Positions 44,085 to 53,249 of a DNA stretch of 64,000 nucleotides are shown in pieces. The stretch is taken from positions 1-64,000 of the forward strand of contig NZ_JAUVVF010000007.1 in NCBI RefSeq assembly GCF_030604785.1, written 5' to 3'. The DNA comes from Paracoccus sp. (in: a-proteobacteria) (GTDB taxonomy: Bacteria; Pseudomonadota; Alphaproteobacteria; Rhodobacterales; Rhodobacteraceae). Position 1 is the first letter of the stretch; each line of letters begins with the position of its first letter. Both the position numbers and the translations under genes were made by a program. Under the pieces are notes generated by a model that saw nothing but the letters and a program-made list of their open reading frames with translations, did no database searches and had not been told where the DNA came from.

Positions 44085-45065
44085 ATGAGCATGGCGTTCC
44101 TGTCCAATCGCAAGCGGTTCGACGACCTGACCCAGCAGGAGGTCGTTGCGCTGGCCATCGCCTCGGAAGAGGACGATGCCCGCATATATCGCAACTGGGC
44201 CAGCTTCCTGCGCGCGGATTATCCCGCCACCGCCGCGATCTTCGACGCCATGGCGCAGGAGGAGGACAGCCACCGCCGCGCGCTTCTGGACCTGCATCGC
44301 GAACGGTGGGGCGACGCGATCCCGGTGATCCGCCGCGAGCATGTGGCCGGCTATCCGATGCGCCGCCCGGCCTGGATGATGCAGAACCTGACGCTGGACC
44401 AGATCCGCAGCGAGGCCGCGGGGATGGAGCGTGACGCCGCCGATTTCTATGCCCGCGCCGCGCAGCTCAGCCAGGATGCGGGCATCCGCAAGCTTCTGGG
44501 CGATCTGGCCGCCGCCGAGCGCGATCACGAGACCCGCGCGGATGAACTGGCGGACGCGCATCTGGGCGGCGATGCCCGCGCGGCCGAGGATGCGGTCGCC
44601 CATCGCAACTTTGTGCTGACCTGGGTCCAGCCCGGTCTGGCGGGGCTGATGGACGGTTCCGTCTCGACGCTGGCGCCGATCTTCGCGGTGGCCTTCGCCA
44701 CGCAGGACCCCTGGACGACCTTCATCGTGGGGCTTGCCGCTAGCCTGGGCGCCGGGATCAGCATGGGCTTCACCGAGGCCGCATCCGATGACGGCGTCGT
44801 CTCGGGGCGCGGCTCGCCCATCAAGCGGGGCATCGCGGCGGGGGTGATGACCACGATCGGCGGCCTGGGCCACGCGCTGCCCTATCTGATCGCGGATTTC
44901 TGGACCGCGACCACCATCGCGATCATCGTCGTCTTCCTGGAACTCTGGGCCATTGCCTGGATCCAGAACCGCTGGATGCAGACCCCCTTCTGGCGGGCCA
45001 CCTTGCAAGTCGTGGTCGGCGGTGGTTTGGTGCTGGCCGTAGGCATATTGATCGGGTCCGGCTGA
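44085..45065 (+). CDS. mbfA: Membrane-bound ferritin MbfA (ferritin domain plus VIT1/CCC1 transporter)
   Basis: A 326-residue fusion. Residues 10-160 are a rubrerythrin-like ferritin domain with di-iron ligands (SEEDDARIYR, QEEDSHRRALLDLH, GMERDAADFY, AAAERDHETRADEL: two ExxH motifs). The C-terminal half is a VIT1/CCC1 transporter with five helices (MDGSVSTLAPIFAVAFA). Such MbfA proteins export iron and H2O2-protect Rhizobiales, and are regulated by Irr in relatives, but I did not see an Irr box here. It lies 10 bases after tusA. Confidence 0.93.
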   Translation: MSMAFLSNRKRFDDLTQQEVVALAIASEEDDARIYRNWASFLRADYPATAAIFDAMAQEEDSHRRALLDLHRERWGDAIPVIRREHVAGYPMRRPAWMMQNLTLDQIRSEAAGMERDAADFYARAAQLSQDAGIRKLLGDLAAAERDHETRADELADAHLGGDARAAEDAVAHRNFVLTWVQPGLAGLMDGSVSTLAPIFAVAFATQDPWTTFIVGLAASLGAGISMGFTEAASDDGVVSGRGSPIKRGIAAGVMTTIGGLGHALPYLIADFWTATTIAIIVVFLELWAIAWIQNRWMQTPFWRATLQVVVGGGLVLAVGILIGSG

Positions 45066-45104
45066 GGCCCCACGGGGGCAGCATGAGCCATTCCAGCGCG
45101 CGCC

Positions 45105-46031
45105 ATGGCTGAGGTCTTTCTGCGGACCCTGCCCTTTTTCGGACTGATCGGTCTGGGCTGGCTGGCCGCCGCATCCCGCGTCTTCCCGCCCGAGGGCGCG
45201 GCCTGGCTGACCCGCTTCGTCTTCTATTTCGCGCTGTCGGCGATGCTGTTCCGCTTTGCCGCCGGGCTGGATCTGGCGGCGATCTTCGATCCGCGCTTCG
45301 TTCTGGCCTATCTGTCGGGATCGGTGGCGGTCTGGGCCATCGGCATGGCGGTCGCGCGGGCGCGCGGCCTGCCCCTGCCCGAGGCCGCGATGGAGGCGCA
45401 TTGCTGCATGACCGGCAATACCGGCTTTCTGGGCGTGCCGATGCTGGTCGCGCTGATGGGGCCGGTGGCGGTCGGGCCGCTGTTGATGGTGCTGACCATC
45501 GACATGCTGGTCTTTTCGGCGCTGATCACGCTGATCGTCCACGGCGCGCGGCAGGGCGGGCTGCGGCTGGCGGCGGTCCTGCCGGTGCTGCGCGGGCTGG
45601 CGGGCAATCCGATGATCCTGTCGATGCTGGCCGGTCTGGCCTGGGCGCAATCGGGCTGGACCCTGCCGCGCCCCTTGGACGAATTCCTGGCCCTGCTGGG
45701 CGCGGCCGCGACGCCGGGCGCGCTCTTCGCCATCGGCGCGGGTCTGGCCGGCCGCCGGCTGGTCCGGGTGGCGGCGGCCGGCTGGCTGTCGGTGGCCAAG
45801 CTCGTCCTGCATCCGGCTGCGGTCGCCCTGGCGGCCTGGGCCTTCGGCGTGCCCGCGGTCGCGGCGGCGGTGATGGTCGCGGCCTCCGCGCTGCCCGTCG
45901 CGGGCAACGTCTTCATGCTGGCCGAACATTTCCGCATCGCGCCGCAGCGCGTCTCGGCAGCGATTCTCGTCTCGACCGCGCTTTCGATCCTGACCATTCC
46001 CGTCGTGATGCTGCTGATCACGACCCCCTGA
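45105..46031 (+). CDS. AEC-family transporter (auxin-efflux carrier type)
   Basis: A 308-residue inner-membrane protein with about 10 helices. The family signature is the broken helix with Asn/Pro: [16 protein letters not shown] in the first half, and [18 protein letters not shown] in the second, framed by polar residues in membrane. Substrate unknown; bacterial members often move dicarboxylates. It begins 40 bases after mbfA and precedes a crotonase gene by 14 bases. Confidence 0.9.
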   Translation: MAEVFLRTLPFFGLIGLGWLAAASRVFPPEGAAWLTRFVFYFALSAMLFRFAAGLDLAAIFDPRFVLAYLSGSVAVWAIGMAVARARGLPLPEAAMEAHCCMTGNTGFLGVPMLVALMGPVAVGPLLMVLTIDMLVFSALITLIVHGARQGGLRLAAVLPVLRGLAGNPMILSMLAGLAWAQSGWTLPRPLDEFLALLGAAATPGALFAIGAGLAGRRLVRVAAAGWLSVAKLVLHPAAVALAAWAFGVPAVAAAVMVAASALPVAGNVFMLAEHFRIAPQRVSAAILVSTALSILTIPVVMLLITTP

Positions 46032-46045
46032 CCGAAAGGAGCCCC

Positions 46046-46846
46046 ATGCGAACCCTCGACCGGCTGGACCTGACCAACCTGAAAGTCGATCTGGACGCGG
46101 ACGGCATCGCCAGCGTCACGCTGAACCGCCCGGCCAAGCGCAACGCGCTGGACCTTGCCACGATCGAGGAGCTGATCGACGTCTTCCAGGCGCTGCCCCG
46201 CTCGGGCGCGCGGGCGGCGATCCTGTCGGGGGCCGGTCCGCATTTCTGCGCGGGCCTCGATCTGGTGGAACATCATCAGGCCAACCGCACGGCGGCGGAT
46301 TTCATGCATGTCTGCCTGCGCTGGCACGAGGCCTTCAACAAGATGGAATATGGCGGCGTCCCGGTGATCGCGGTGCTTCAGGGCGCGGTCGTGGGCGGCG
46401 GGCTGGAACTCGCCTCGGCGGCGCATATCCGCGTAGCGGGCCCCGACACCTATTTCGGCCTGCCCGAGGGGCAGCGCGGCCTGTTCACCGGTGGCGGCGC
46501 GACGATCCGCGTGGCAGACCTGATCGGCAAGGCGCGGATGATCGACATGATGCTGACCGGCCGCCTCTATCGCGGGGACGAGGCCGTGTCGGTCGGGCTC
46601 TGCCAGTATCTGGTGGACGATCCCGCCACGAAGGCGCGCGAGATCGCGCTGGCGGCGGCGGCGAACCCGCCCTTGTCGAACTTCGCCATCTGCTCGGCCA
46701 TCAGCCACATGCAGAACATGAGCGCGCTGGACGCCGCCTATGCCGAGGCCGCCGTCGCAGGCGTGGTGAACACGCAGGAGGCCGCGCGTGGCCGCCTTGC
46801 CGCCTTCGCCGACGGGACAGGGCCGCGCATCAAGCCGGGCGCCTGA
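46046..46846 (+). CDS. Crotonase/enoyl-CoA hydratase family protein
   Basis: A 266-residue crotonase-fold protein. [15 protein letters not shown] and [12 protein letters not shown] (first oxyanion loop) and [42 protein letters not shown] (second loop) are the signature. Of the two usual hydratase Glu residues, the first would lie at GGLELA; the second corresponds to PEGQRG, so it may be active, but the subfamily is not clear. The start has GAAAGGAG seven bases upstream. It follows the AEC gene at 14 bases. Confidence 0.9.
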   Translation: MRTLDRLDLTNLKVDLDADGIASVTLNRPAKRNALDLATIEELIDVFQALPRSGARAAILSGAGPHFCAGLDLVEHHQANRTAADFMHVCLRWHEAFNKMEYGGVPVIAVLQGAVVGGGLELASAAHIRVAGPDTYFGLPEGQRGLFTGGGATIRVADLIGKARMIDMMLTGRLYRGDEAVSVGLCQYLVDDPATKAREIALAAAANPPLSNFAICSAISHMQNMSALDAAYAEAAVAGVVNTQEAARGRLAAFADGTGPRIKPGA

Positions 46847-46942
46847 TCGCCGCGACGCGTCGCGCGCCTGTGCCGCAAGGCGCAGGGGCGGCGGCCGGTC
46901 GGGCCTCGATGGCCCGGCCGGGCGCGGCTGGGCGCGCCGCCG

Positions 46943-47539
46943 CTACACCGTGCCGCCGTTGACGAACATCGTCACCCCGATGCCCAGCCCGCCGATCACC
47001 ACGAATCCCAGCAGCGTGAACAGCCCGTCCCGCGCCAGCATCCCGAAGGACAGAAGCAGCACGACCGCCCCCAGGATCGACGAGGTGAACGGCACCAGTT
47101 CCAAAAACGGCATCATCAGCCCGCAGGCCAGACACAGCGCCTGCGCGATCCACAGGACCGGCGGCCAGACCAGGACGCGCAGCCGGTTGCGGGTGATCCG
47201 ATCCAGCCAGCCCGCAGGCCGCTTCATCCGGGCGGCAGCCGATAGCAGGCGCTCGCTGTCGATCTCTTTCTCCAGCAGCCAGCGCGGCAGCCAGATCCGC
47301 TGCCGCTGCGCCAGCATCTGCGCCGAGACCAGCGCGATGGTGATCCCGCAGAGCGACGAAAACAGCGGCACGCCCGACAGGGGCGAGACCACCGCCAGCG
47401 CGGGGATCATCAGCTGCGGGATGAAGCTGTCGCGGCCTAGCGCGTCGATCACGTCGCGCAGACGCGTGCGCTCGCCCTGTTCCGCCACGGCCTGAATCCG
47501 GCCCATCAGCCCGGTGATCGTCTCGTCGCCGTCCATCAT
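46943..47539 (-). CDS. Exopolysaccharide synthesis protein ExoD
   Basis: A 198-residue inner-membrane protein of the ExoD family. Features: GLMGRIQAVAEQGERTRLRDVIDALGRDSFI, LMIPALAVVSPLSGVPLFSSLCG, RLLSAAARMKRPAGWLDRITRNRLRVL, then two to three C-terminal helices. In Sinorhizobium ExoD affects exopolysaccharide and alkaline tolerance; the molecular role is not known. The first residues MMDGDE allow either of two adjacent ATGs. A GC-rich 97-base tail follows its stop, convergent with the crotonase. Confidence 0.9.
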   Translation of the reverse strand: MMDGDETITGLMGRIQAVAEQGERTRLRDVIDALGRDSFIPQLMIPALAVVSPLSGVPLFSSLCGITIALVSAQMLAQRQRIWLPRWLLEKEIDSERLLSAAARMKRPAGWLDRITRNRLRVLVWPPVLWIAQALCLACGLMMPFLELVPFTSSILGAVVLLLSFGMLARDGLFTLLGFVVIGGLGIGVTMFVNGGTV

Positions 47540-47584
47540 CCCTCCGCCAAGGCCATGCAGCGAACGCCGCCCCGGTGGAAAGGT

Positions 47585-48040
47585 TCACCCCGCCCGGCGT
47601 GCCGCGCCCAGAACACGGTCCAGCGTGGCCAGAAAGCGCGCACGCTCGGCCTTGCCGAAGGTGCCGCCACTGCCCTGATGAAACGGGTTCGCCGCCCGGA
47701 TATCGGCCATCAGGTCGCGGGCGGCAAGGCGGGGACCGATGTTCGAGGCGCTCAATTCTTCGCCAGCATGGGTGACGACCCTTGCGCCTGCCTTGATGCA
47801 GCGATCTGCCAGCGGCAGGTCGCCCGTCACCACGACATCGCCGGGCCCGCAATTCTCGGCGATCCAGATATCGGCCAGGTCCGGCCCCTCGGGGACGATC
47901 TGCAAGCGCACCAGCGGATGCGTGGGCATCCGCAGCCCGCCATTGCAGACCAGCACCATCTCCACGCCCATGCGGACGGCCACCCGTTCGGCCTCGGCCT
48001 TGACCGGGCAGGCATCCGCATCGATGTAGAGCGTGGTCAT
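47585..48040 (-). CDS. YaiI/YqxD family protein (DUF188)
   Basis: A 151-residue protein of the DUF188 family, related to PIN/NYN-type nuclease folds; function not established. [17 protein letters not shown] at the start, [12 protein letters not shown] and [23 protein letters not shown] in the middle and FLATLDRVL at the end match. The ATG overlaps the dapD stop by one base (TGATG), so the two are probably translated from one mRNA. Confidence 0.93.
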   Translation of the reverse strand: MTTLYIDADACPVKAEAERVAVRMGVEMVLVCNGGLRMPTHPLVRLQIVPEGPDLADIWIAENCGPGDVVVTGDLPLADRCIKAGARVVTHAGEELSASNIGPRLAARDLMADIRAANPFHQGSGGTFGKAERARFLATLDRVLGAARRAG

Positions 48041-48867
48041 CAGTCGCGCAGCAGCTCGTTGACCGAGGTCTTGGACCGCGTCTTCGCGTCCACCCGCTTG
48101 ACGATCACCGCGCAGTAGAGGTTCACGCCATTCTTCGACGGCATCGAGCCCGAGACGACGACCGACCCGGCGGGAACCTCGCCATACATGACCTCGCCGG
48201 TCTCGCGGTCCACGATCTTGGTGGATTGCCCGATATAGACGCCCATGCCCAGGACCGAGCCCTCGCGGATGATGCAGCCCTCGACCACCTCGGAACGGGC
48301 GCCGATGAAGCAATCATCCTCGATGATGGTGGGGCCGGCCTGCAGGGGCTCCAGCACGCCGCCGATGCCCACGCCGCCCGACAGATGCACGTTGCGGCCG
48401 ATCTGCGCGCAGGAACCGACCGTGGCCCAGGTGTCCACCATCGTCCCCTCGCCCACATGGGCGCCCAGGTTCACGAAGGAGGGCATCAGCACCGCGCCCT
48501 TGGCGATATAGGCCGACCGGCGCACGATCGCGCCCGGCACGGCGCGGAAACCGGCCTGCCGCCATTCGGCTTCGGTCCAGCCGTGGAATTTCGAGGGAAC
48601 CTTGTCCCACCAATTGCCGCCCTGCGGCCCGCCCGACATCTCTTCCATGTCGTTCAGGCGGAAGGACAACAGCACGGCCTTCTTGGCCCACTGGTTCACA
48701 TGCCATTCGCCCGTCTCGCGGCGCTCGGCCACGCGCAGTGTGCCGTTGTCCAGCGCGGTCAGGGTGGCCTCGACGGCGTCGCGAGCCTCGCCCCTGGTGG
48801 CAGAGGTGATGCCGTCGCGCGCCTCCCAGGCGGCTTCGATGGCGGCTTCCAGTGCGGCGTTGTTCAT
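48040..48867 (-). CDS. dapD: 2,3,4,5-tetrahydropyridine-2,6-dicarboxylate N-succinyltransferase
   Basis: Succinylates tetrahydrodipicolinate in the lysine/meso-DAP pathway. The 275-residue product has a helical N-terminal cap ([13 protein letters not shown]) and a left-handed beta-helix of hexapeptide repeats ([60 protein letters not shown], here in pieces), then [15 protein letters not shown]. Length and motifs match DapD. ATG 48867 is the family start; an extra six codons upstream are possible. Supplies DAP for peptidoglycan, alongside a DapC-like gene at 25184. Confidence 0.96.
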   Translation of the reverse strand: MNNAALEAAIEAAWEARDGITSATRGEARDAVEATLTALDNGTLRVAERRETGEWHVNQWAKKAVLLSFRLNDMEEMSGGPQGGNWWDKVPSKFHGWTEAEWRQAGFRAVPGAIVRRSAYIAKGAVLMPSFVNLGAHVGEGTMVDTWATVGSCAQIGRNVHLSGGVGIGGVLEPLQAGPTIIEDDCFIGARSEVVEGCIIREGSVLGMGVYIGQSTKIVDRETGEVMYGEVPAGSVVVSGSMPSKNGVNLYCAVIVKRVDAKTRSKTSVNELLRD

Positions 48868-48908
48868 CTGCGGTCCCCCGGTCAAGTGTCGCGACCGGGA
48901 TTAACGGG

Positions 48909-48938
48909 CTTGCCCCGCCGACGCAATGGCGGGGCAAG
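48909..48938. terminator. Hairpin after the 48961-49944 gene
   Basis: CTTGCCCCGCC (48909-48919) pairs perfectly with GGCGGGGCAAG (48928-48938), an 11-bp stem with an 8-base loop. It lies 23-52 bases past the stop of the minus-strand gene at 48961 and upstream of dapD. No T-run is present, so rho-independent function is uncertain. Confidence 0.55.
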
Positions 48939-48960
48939 ACCTTGGGTCAGCGCCTGTCCG

Positions 48961-49944
48961 TCAGGCGGCCACGTCCAGCTTGACCAGCGTCTGGTTCAGC
49001 AGCACATAAGCCACCTCGCCAAAGGTGACGGGGCCGGTGAAGCCGCCGGTGCTGCGGCCCTCGAGTTCGCCATAGAGGTAGTTCAGGATACAGTTGCACG
49101 ACAGCATCCGTTCGCCGCCCGTCCCGGCCTGCGCGGCAAAGCTGGCGACGTAATCGCCCTGGGGCGCGGCCAGGCGGTATTCGACGCCCGGAAAGACGGG
49201 GGCGTAGAACTGGACCTCGTGCGCCACGGAATCGACCGCGCGGAACGACACGTTGATGTTCGCGCCCGCATAATCGGCGACCAGCGGCAGGCGGGTGTCG
49301 AAACCGTGCTGCGTCACATAATCGGCGAAATCGACCTCGGCGCCGTTGATCACGGCCTTCTTCACGGCGAAGCCGCCCTCGGGGAAGGTCACGGTCTGTG
49401 CCGGATCCTCGCTTTGCGAGAACAGGTTCACGATGTCCAGACGCGGCTGCGCGCCCTGGGGCAGGGCGACATGCAGCAGCACCGCGCCCTCGTGGTGGCG
49501 CGTGCCGGTGGCCCCGTCAAAGACCGAAGGCGCGACGCTGCCGATATCGTCCAGATGCACGCCGCTGATCCAGCCCAGCAGGGGCTGGTCGAACAGGCGC
49601 GGATAGGTGGCGCCATCCTCGGCGAAGCGCGCATGCGCCTGCGAGAAGGCGGGAATGATGATCAGCGTGATCCCGCCGGCCGCATAGCCATCGGCCAGCC
49701 CCGGCAGATCGGCCACGCCCAGATGGCGCACGTTGGCGGTGCTGCCCTCGGGCAGGGTCGAGCAGAACAGCCGCTCGCGATCCACCTTGCCGCCGGCTTG
49801 CGTCATGAAATAGACGGTCGAGCCGCCGATCCACTTGCCTTGCGGCAATTGCGCCATCAGCGCCTCGTCGCCCGCGATGGTCATGACCGCGCCCGCGCGG
49901 ATGCGTTCGGCCGCTTCGGCGGGGGTCAGGAATTCGTTCTTCAT
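48961..49944 (-). CDS. Conserved protein of unknown function (possible FIST-like fold)
   Basis: A 327-residue soluble protein I do not recognise with certainty. The N terminus KNEFLTPAEAAERIRAGAVMTIAGDEALM looks like a small helical lead-in. The middle has GGITLIIIPAFSQAHARFAED, LLGWISGVHL and VLLHVALPQGAQPRLDIVN, and the C terminus has MLSCNCILNYLYGELEGRS, which recalls FIST C-terminal sensor domains. No transmembrane helix or signal is seen. The start shows GACCGAAG upstream. It is co-directional with the 66-residue gene 49966 (21-base gap), so the two may form an operon. Confidence 0.6.
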   Translation of the reverse strand: MKNEFLTPAEAAERIRAGAVMTIAGDEALMAQLPQGKWIGGSTVYFMTQAGGKVDRERLFCSTLPEGSTANVRHLGVADLPGLADGYAAGGITLIIIPAFSQAHARFAEDGATYPRLFDQPLLGWISGVHLDDIGSVAPSVFDGATGTRHHEGAVLLHVALPQGAQPRLDIVNLFSQSEDPAQTVTFPEGGFAVKKAVINGAEVDFADYVTQHGFDTRLPLVADYAGANINVSFRAVDSVAHEVQFYAPVFPGVEYRLAAPQGDYVASFAAQAGTGGERMLSCNCILNYLYGELEGRSTGGFTGPVTFGEVAYVLLNQTLVKLDVAA

Positions 49945-49965
49945 GCTTCGGTCTCCGTCAGAACG

Positions 49966-50166
49966 TCAGGCCTGCGCCAGTTCGGCGGCGGCGGCGGGGT
50001 TGCGGGCGATGTAATCCTTCAGCTCGGCCAGCTTGGCCGACAGCGTCGTCGGGTTTGCACGCAGTTCCACGCGCAGGCGGTTCACCAGGATGCGCGTGCC
50101 CAGAGAGGCGCCCTTCAGATCCCCGCTATCGGACAGGGTCCGCTTGAGTATGTCTTCATTTGCCAT
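49966..50166 (-). CDS. Small helical protein of unknown function
   Basis: A 66-residue protein, MANEDILKRTLSDSGDLKGA and so on, ending AAAAELAQA. It is likely to be all-helical. ATG 50166 has AGGAGAAA eight bases upstream on the minus strand, a good ribosome-binding site. No motif is recognised. It precedes the 327-residue unknown gene by 21 bases, so it may be its partner. Confidence 0.6.
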   Translation of the reverse strand: MANEDILKRTLSDSGDLKGASLGTRILVNRLRVELRANPTTLSAKLAELKDYIARNPAAAAELAQA

Positions 50167-50354
50167 CGTTTCTCCTTCCGGCGTCATTGTCGCGCATTTA
50201 CCCAAAGCGCCGTGCAAGAATCGTGCCAGATGAGCAGGGACAGGCTTCCGCGGCGTTCCGCGTCGGTTTCCCGACGGGCCGGCGCGCACAGCATCGGTTT
50301 GCCACCGGCGCGCGCGCGGGTTACTGCTGGAAGGCATCAGCGCGAGGCAGGACC

Positions 50355-51194
50355 ATGCACGACGACAGCCGCAAGACCCCGTTCCGCCACAGCGGCGAGG
50401 ATATCGAGGCCGCGCGCCATTCGCCCGACACGCCGCAGACGCGCGCGCCCTCCTACCGGCTGGCCTTTGCCGACAACGAGTTCCTCCTGCGCGAGGAATT
50501 GCGCCCCGTCCGGCTGCAGCTGGAATTGCTGAAGCCGCAGATGATCCTCGATGAACGGGGCATCGTCTCGACCGTGGTGATGTTCGGCGGCGCCCGCGTT
50601 CCGTCGCCCGAACGCCAGGCCCAGGCGCGCACGCCCGAACTGGCGGCCCTGTCGAAGTATTACGAACAGGCCCGCATCTTCGCCCGGCAGATGACCGAAC
50701 GCAGCCTGACGACGGGCGGACGCGAATTCGTGATCTGCACGGGCGGCGGCCCCGGTGTCATGGAGGCGGGCAATCTGGGCGCCGAAGAGGTGGGCGGCCA
50801 GTCCATCGGCCTCGGCATCGTGCTGCCGCATGAACAGGCGCCCAACCGGCATGTGACGCCGGACCTGTCGTTCAACTTCCACTATTTCGCCATCCGCAAG
50901 ATGCATTTCCTGATGCGCGCCCGCGCGATCACGGTCTTTCCGGGCGGCTTCGGCACGCTGGACGAATTGTTCGAGACGCTGACCCTGATCCAGACGCGGC
51001 GCATGGCGCGCATCCCGGTCCTTCTGTTCGGCGAAAGCTTCTGGGAAGAGATCATCAACTGGCGCGCCCTGGCCCGCGCCGGCACGATCAGCGAGGAAGA
51101 CCTCGACCTGATCCGCTATGTCGAGACGGCCGAGGAAGCCGTCGCGATCATCGACGCCTTCCCCGCCCCGGAGCCCCCCGCCACCGAAGCCTAG
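50355..51194 (+). CDS. LOG-family Rossmann protein (TIGR00730-like, cytokinin-riboside phosphoribohydrolase fold)
   Basis: A 279-residue protein. The LOG motifs are present: [16 protein letters not shown] (PGGGxGxxE-like nucleotide contact) and [20 protein letters not shown] (PGGxGTxxE, catalytic Glu). Members of the family hydrolyse nucleotide 5'-monophosphates such as AMP (PpnN) or activate cytokinins; substrate unresolved here. The N-terminal 100 residues with [19 protein letters not shown] are characteristic of the longer branch. Stops 4 bases into rlmN's end (convergent). Confidence 0.9.
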   Translation: MHDDSRKTPFRHSGEDIEAARHSPDTPQTRAPSYRLAFADNEFLLREELRPVRLQLELLKPQMILDERGIVSTVVMFGGARVPSPERQAQARTPELAALSKYYEQARIFARQMTERSLTTGGREFVICTGGGPGVMEAGNLGAEEVGGQSIGLGIVLPHEQAPNRHVTPDLSFNFHYFAIRKMHFLMRARAITVFPGGFGTLDELFETLTLIQTRRMARIPVLLFGESFWEEIINWRALARAGTISEEDLDLIRYVETAEEAVAIIDAFPAPEPPATEA

Positions 51195-52375
51195 GAGGCC
51201 TCGGCCTCGATCTGGGCGCGGGTCTTGCGGCCCCGTTCGGTCGCGGATTTCAGCTGCCCGCAGGCCGCCATGATATCCTCGCCGCGCGGGGTGCGGATCG
51301 GGCTGGCATAGCCCGCCTTGTAGATGATGTCGGCGAAGGCCCGGATCCGCTCGGGCGAGGATCGCCGATAGGGCGCCCCCGGCCATTCGTTGAAGGGAAT
51401 CAGGTTGATCTTGGCCGGAATGCCCTGGATCAGCTTGACCAGCCGGCGGGCATCGGCATCCGTGTCGTTCACCCCGTCCAGCATCACGTATTCAAAGGTG
51501 ATCCGCTCGCTGTTCGTCAGGCGCGGGTAATCGCGCAGGGCCTCCAGCAGGGTGGCGATGTTCCAGCGCTTGTTGATCGGCACCAGCCGGTCGCGGACCT
51601 CGTCGGTCGTAGCGTGGAAGCTGACGGCCAGCAGGCAGCCGATCTCCTGCGCGGTGCGCGCGATCTCGGGAACGACCCCGCTGGTCGACAGGGTGATGCG
51701 GCGGCGCGACAGGGACAGGCCCTCGCCATCCATCACGACCTTCATCGCGTCGCGGACATTCTCGAAATTGTAGAGCGGCTCGCCCATGCCCATCAGCACG
51801 ATGTTGCTGACCAGCCGGGTCTCGTCCTTGGGCGCCCCCTGGACGGGCCATTCGCCCAGATCGTCGCGCGCCAGCATCAGCTGGCCGACGATCTCGGCCG
51901 GCGTCAGGTTGCGGACCAGCTTCTGCGTGCCGGTATGACAGAAGGAGCAGGTCAGCGTGCAGCCCACCTGGCTGCTGATGCACAAGGTGCCGCGCCCCTC
52001 CTCGGGGATATAGACGACCTCAACCTCGTGGCCACCGGCGATCCGCACCAGATATTTGCGCGTGCCGTCCTGGCTGATCTGCCGGGTGACGATCTCGGGC
52101 AGCACGATCTCGAAATGCTCGGCCAGAAGCGCGCGGTAATCCTTGGCCAGATTGGTCATGGCCGCAAAATCGCGCACGCCCCAATGATAGACCCATTGCC
52201 AGACCTGCCCCACCCGCATCCGGGCCTGCCGTTCGGGCGTGCCGGCGGCGATCAGGGCCTCCTGCAATTGCGGGCGGGTCAGGCCGACGATGTTCGTGCG
52301 GCCCGTCTCGGGCAGCTTGCGCGGAATGGTCAGCACATCCTGCGTGATCGGCGCAGACGGGGTCTGATCGGTCAT
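51191..52375 (-). CDS. rlmN: Dual-specificity 23S rRNA/tRNA adenine-C2 methyltransferase
   Basis: Radical SAM enzyme that methylates A2503 of 23S rRNA and A37 of some tRNAs. The [4Fe-4S] cysteines are Cys139, Cys143 and Cys146 ([12 protein letters not shown]). Cys132 in [10 protein letters not shown] is 7 residues before and the C-terminal Cys in IMAACGQLK is the methyl-carrying one; both match E. coli Rlm[25 protein letters not shown] and [11 protein letters not shown] are typical. 394 residues, normal length. Confidence 0.97.
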   Translation of the reverse strand: MTDQTPSAPITQDVLTIPRKLPETGRTNIVGLTRPQLQEALIAAGTPERQARMRVGQVWQWVYHWGVRDFAAMTNLAKDYRALLAEHFEIVLPEIVTRQISQDGTRKYLVRIAGGHEVEVVYIPEEGRGTLCISSQVGCTLTCSFCHTGTQKLVRNLTPAEIVGQLMLARDDLGEWPVQGAPKDETRLVSNIVLMGMGEPLYNFENVRDAMKVVMDGEGLSLSRRRITLSTSGVVPEIARTAQEIGCLLAVSFHATTDEVRDRLVPINKRWNIATLLEALRDYPRLTNSERITFEYVMLDGVNDTDADARRLVKLIQGIPAKINLIPFNEWPGAPYRRSSPERIRAFADIIYKAGYASPIRTPRGEDIMAACGQLKSATERGRKTRAQIEAEAS

Positions 52376-52449
52376 GGCACCACCGGCTCTGGGTCAGGGA
52401 AAAGGCGCGAAAGGCCGTTATCTAAGCGAAAGCGGGCCGGAAATCAACC

Positions 52450-52522
52450 AGCCCGCCCCTTTGCCTTGGCCCGAAATATCCCGGGGGGAGCCACCGTCAG
52501 GTGGCGGGGGGCAGCGCCCCCC
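52450..52522 (+). repeat. Dispersed palindromic repeat, copy C
   Basis: AGCCCGCCCCTTTGCCTTGG, GAAATATCCCGGGGGG, then hairpin GCCACC loop GTCA GGTGGC, then GGGGGGC loop AGC GCCCCCC. Identical in layout to copy B; the first hairpin's arms differ but still pair, a compensatory change. It lies just after the stop of the minus-strand IalB gene (52532). Confidence 0.85.
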
Positions 52523-52531
52523 TGCCCGGCC

Positions 52532-53053
52532 TCACTGACAGCGCGACCGCGCCGTGTTCGTGGCCGCCGTCACGCCGGCCAGGCTGAACGTGTCCTTGGT
52601 CGTCGTGCCGCGCGCCGAACGGCCGGTCACGACCGCGCTCGATCCCGCGCGCAGCGCGGCGACCAGCGCCTCGTCATCCGAGGGGCTGCCGGTCCAGGCG
52701 CTGTCACCCTCGGTGAACAGGTTGAACTTGCGCCCGCCCACATCGACCTCGACCGTCGAATCCGGGGCGAAGGGATAGCCGCCCGTGAACGAGACCTCGC
52801 CATTCTGGCCGGGGCGATAGGCGATATACAGGCGGATATCGCCGCGCGTCACCTCGGCGGGTTGCCCGTTGCGGGTGTTGATGGTCGAACGCGGCGGCGA
52901 GACCGCCCAGCATTCCCGCGGATTGTCCGCCGCGAACACCGTCCAGTCGCCCTCGGTGGCGACGACGTTCGTCGATTCCTGCGCCATGGCCGTCCCGAGC
53001 CCGGCGATCAGGACGAGGCTGGCGCCCAGTCCGCGCAGCGTGGTGGTCAACAT
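52532..53053 (-). CDS. Invasion-associated locus B (IalB) family protein
   Basis: A 173-residue exported protein. Signal MLTTTLRGLGASLVLIAGLGTAMAQ is followed by ESTNVVATEGDWTVFAADNPRECWAVSPP, YIAYRPGQNGEVSFTGGYPFAPDSTVEVDVGGRKFNLF (family core, shown in parts) and TKDTFSLAGVTAA. IalB in Bartonella is an invasion-associated protein, but the family is widespread in free-living alphaproteobacteria with an unknown role. Start ATG 53053 has AGGAGG eight bases upstream. One Cys pair (ECWA and the last SRCQ) may form a disulfide. Confidence 0.9.
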   Translation of the reverse strand: MLTTTLRGLGASLVLIAGLGTAMAQESTNVVATEGDWTVFAADNPRECWAVSPPRSTINTRNGQPAEVTRGDIRLYIAYRPGQNGEVSFTGGYPFAPDSTVEVDVGGRKFNLFTEGDSAWTGSPSDDEALVAALRAGSSAVVTGRSARGTTTKDTFSLAGVTAATNTARSRCQ

Positions 53054-53249
53054 GCTCTGGCCTCCTGCCATTCACTTTCGCCGTTTCGCCCGGCGTTTTC
53101 CCTGATTGCTGTGGTCTTTTCAACCATCTGCCGTAAGGATAGCGAAAATCGACCGCCAAGAAAGCCCGGGCTTGCATGATCGCGCAATTGTCACCCTGCC
53201 CGCGCGACGCGAAAAACCCCGCAAAAGCAGGGCCGGCACGAGGATGACC

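Noticed and set aside
43509..45929. 806-codon open frame on the minus strand opposite tusA, mbfA and the AEC gene
   Set aside because: Same GC artefact; the plus-strand genes have diagnostic residues.
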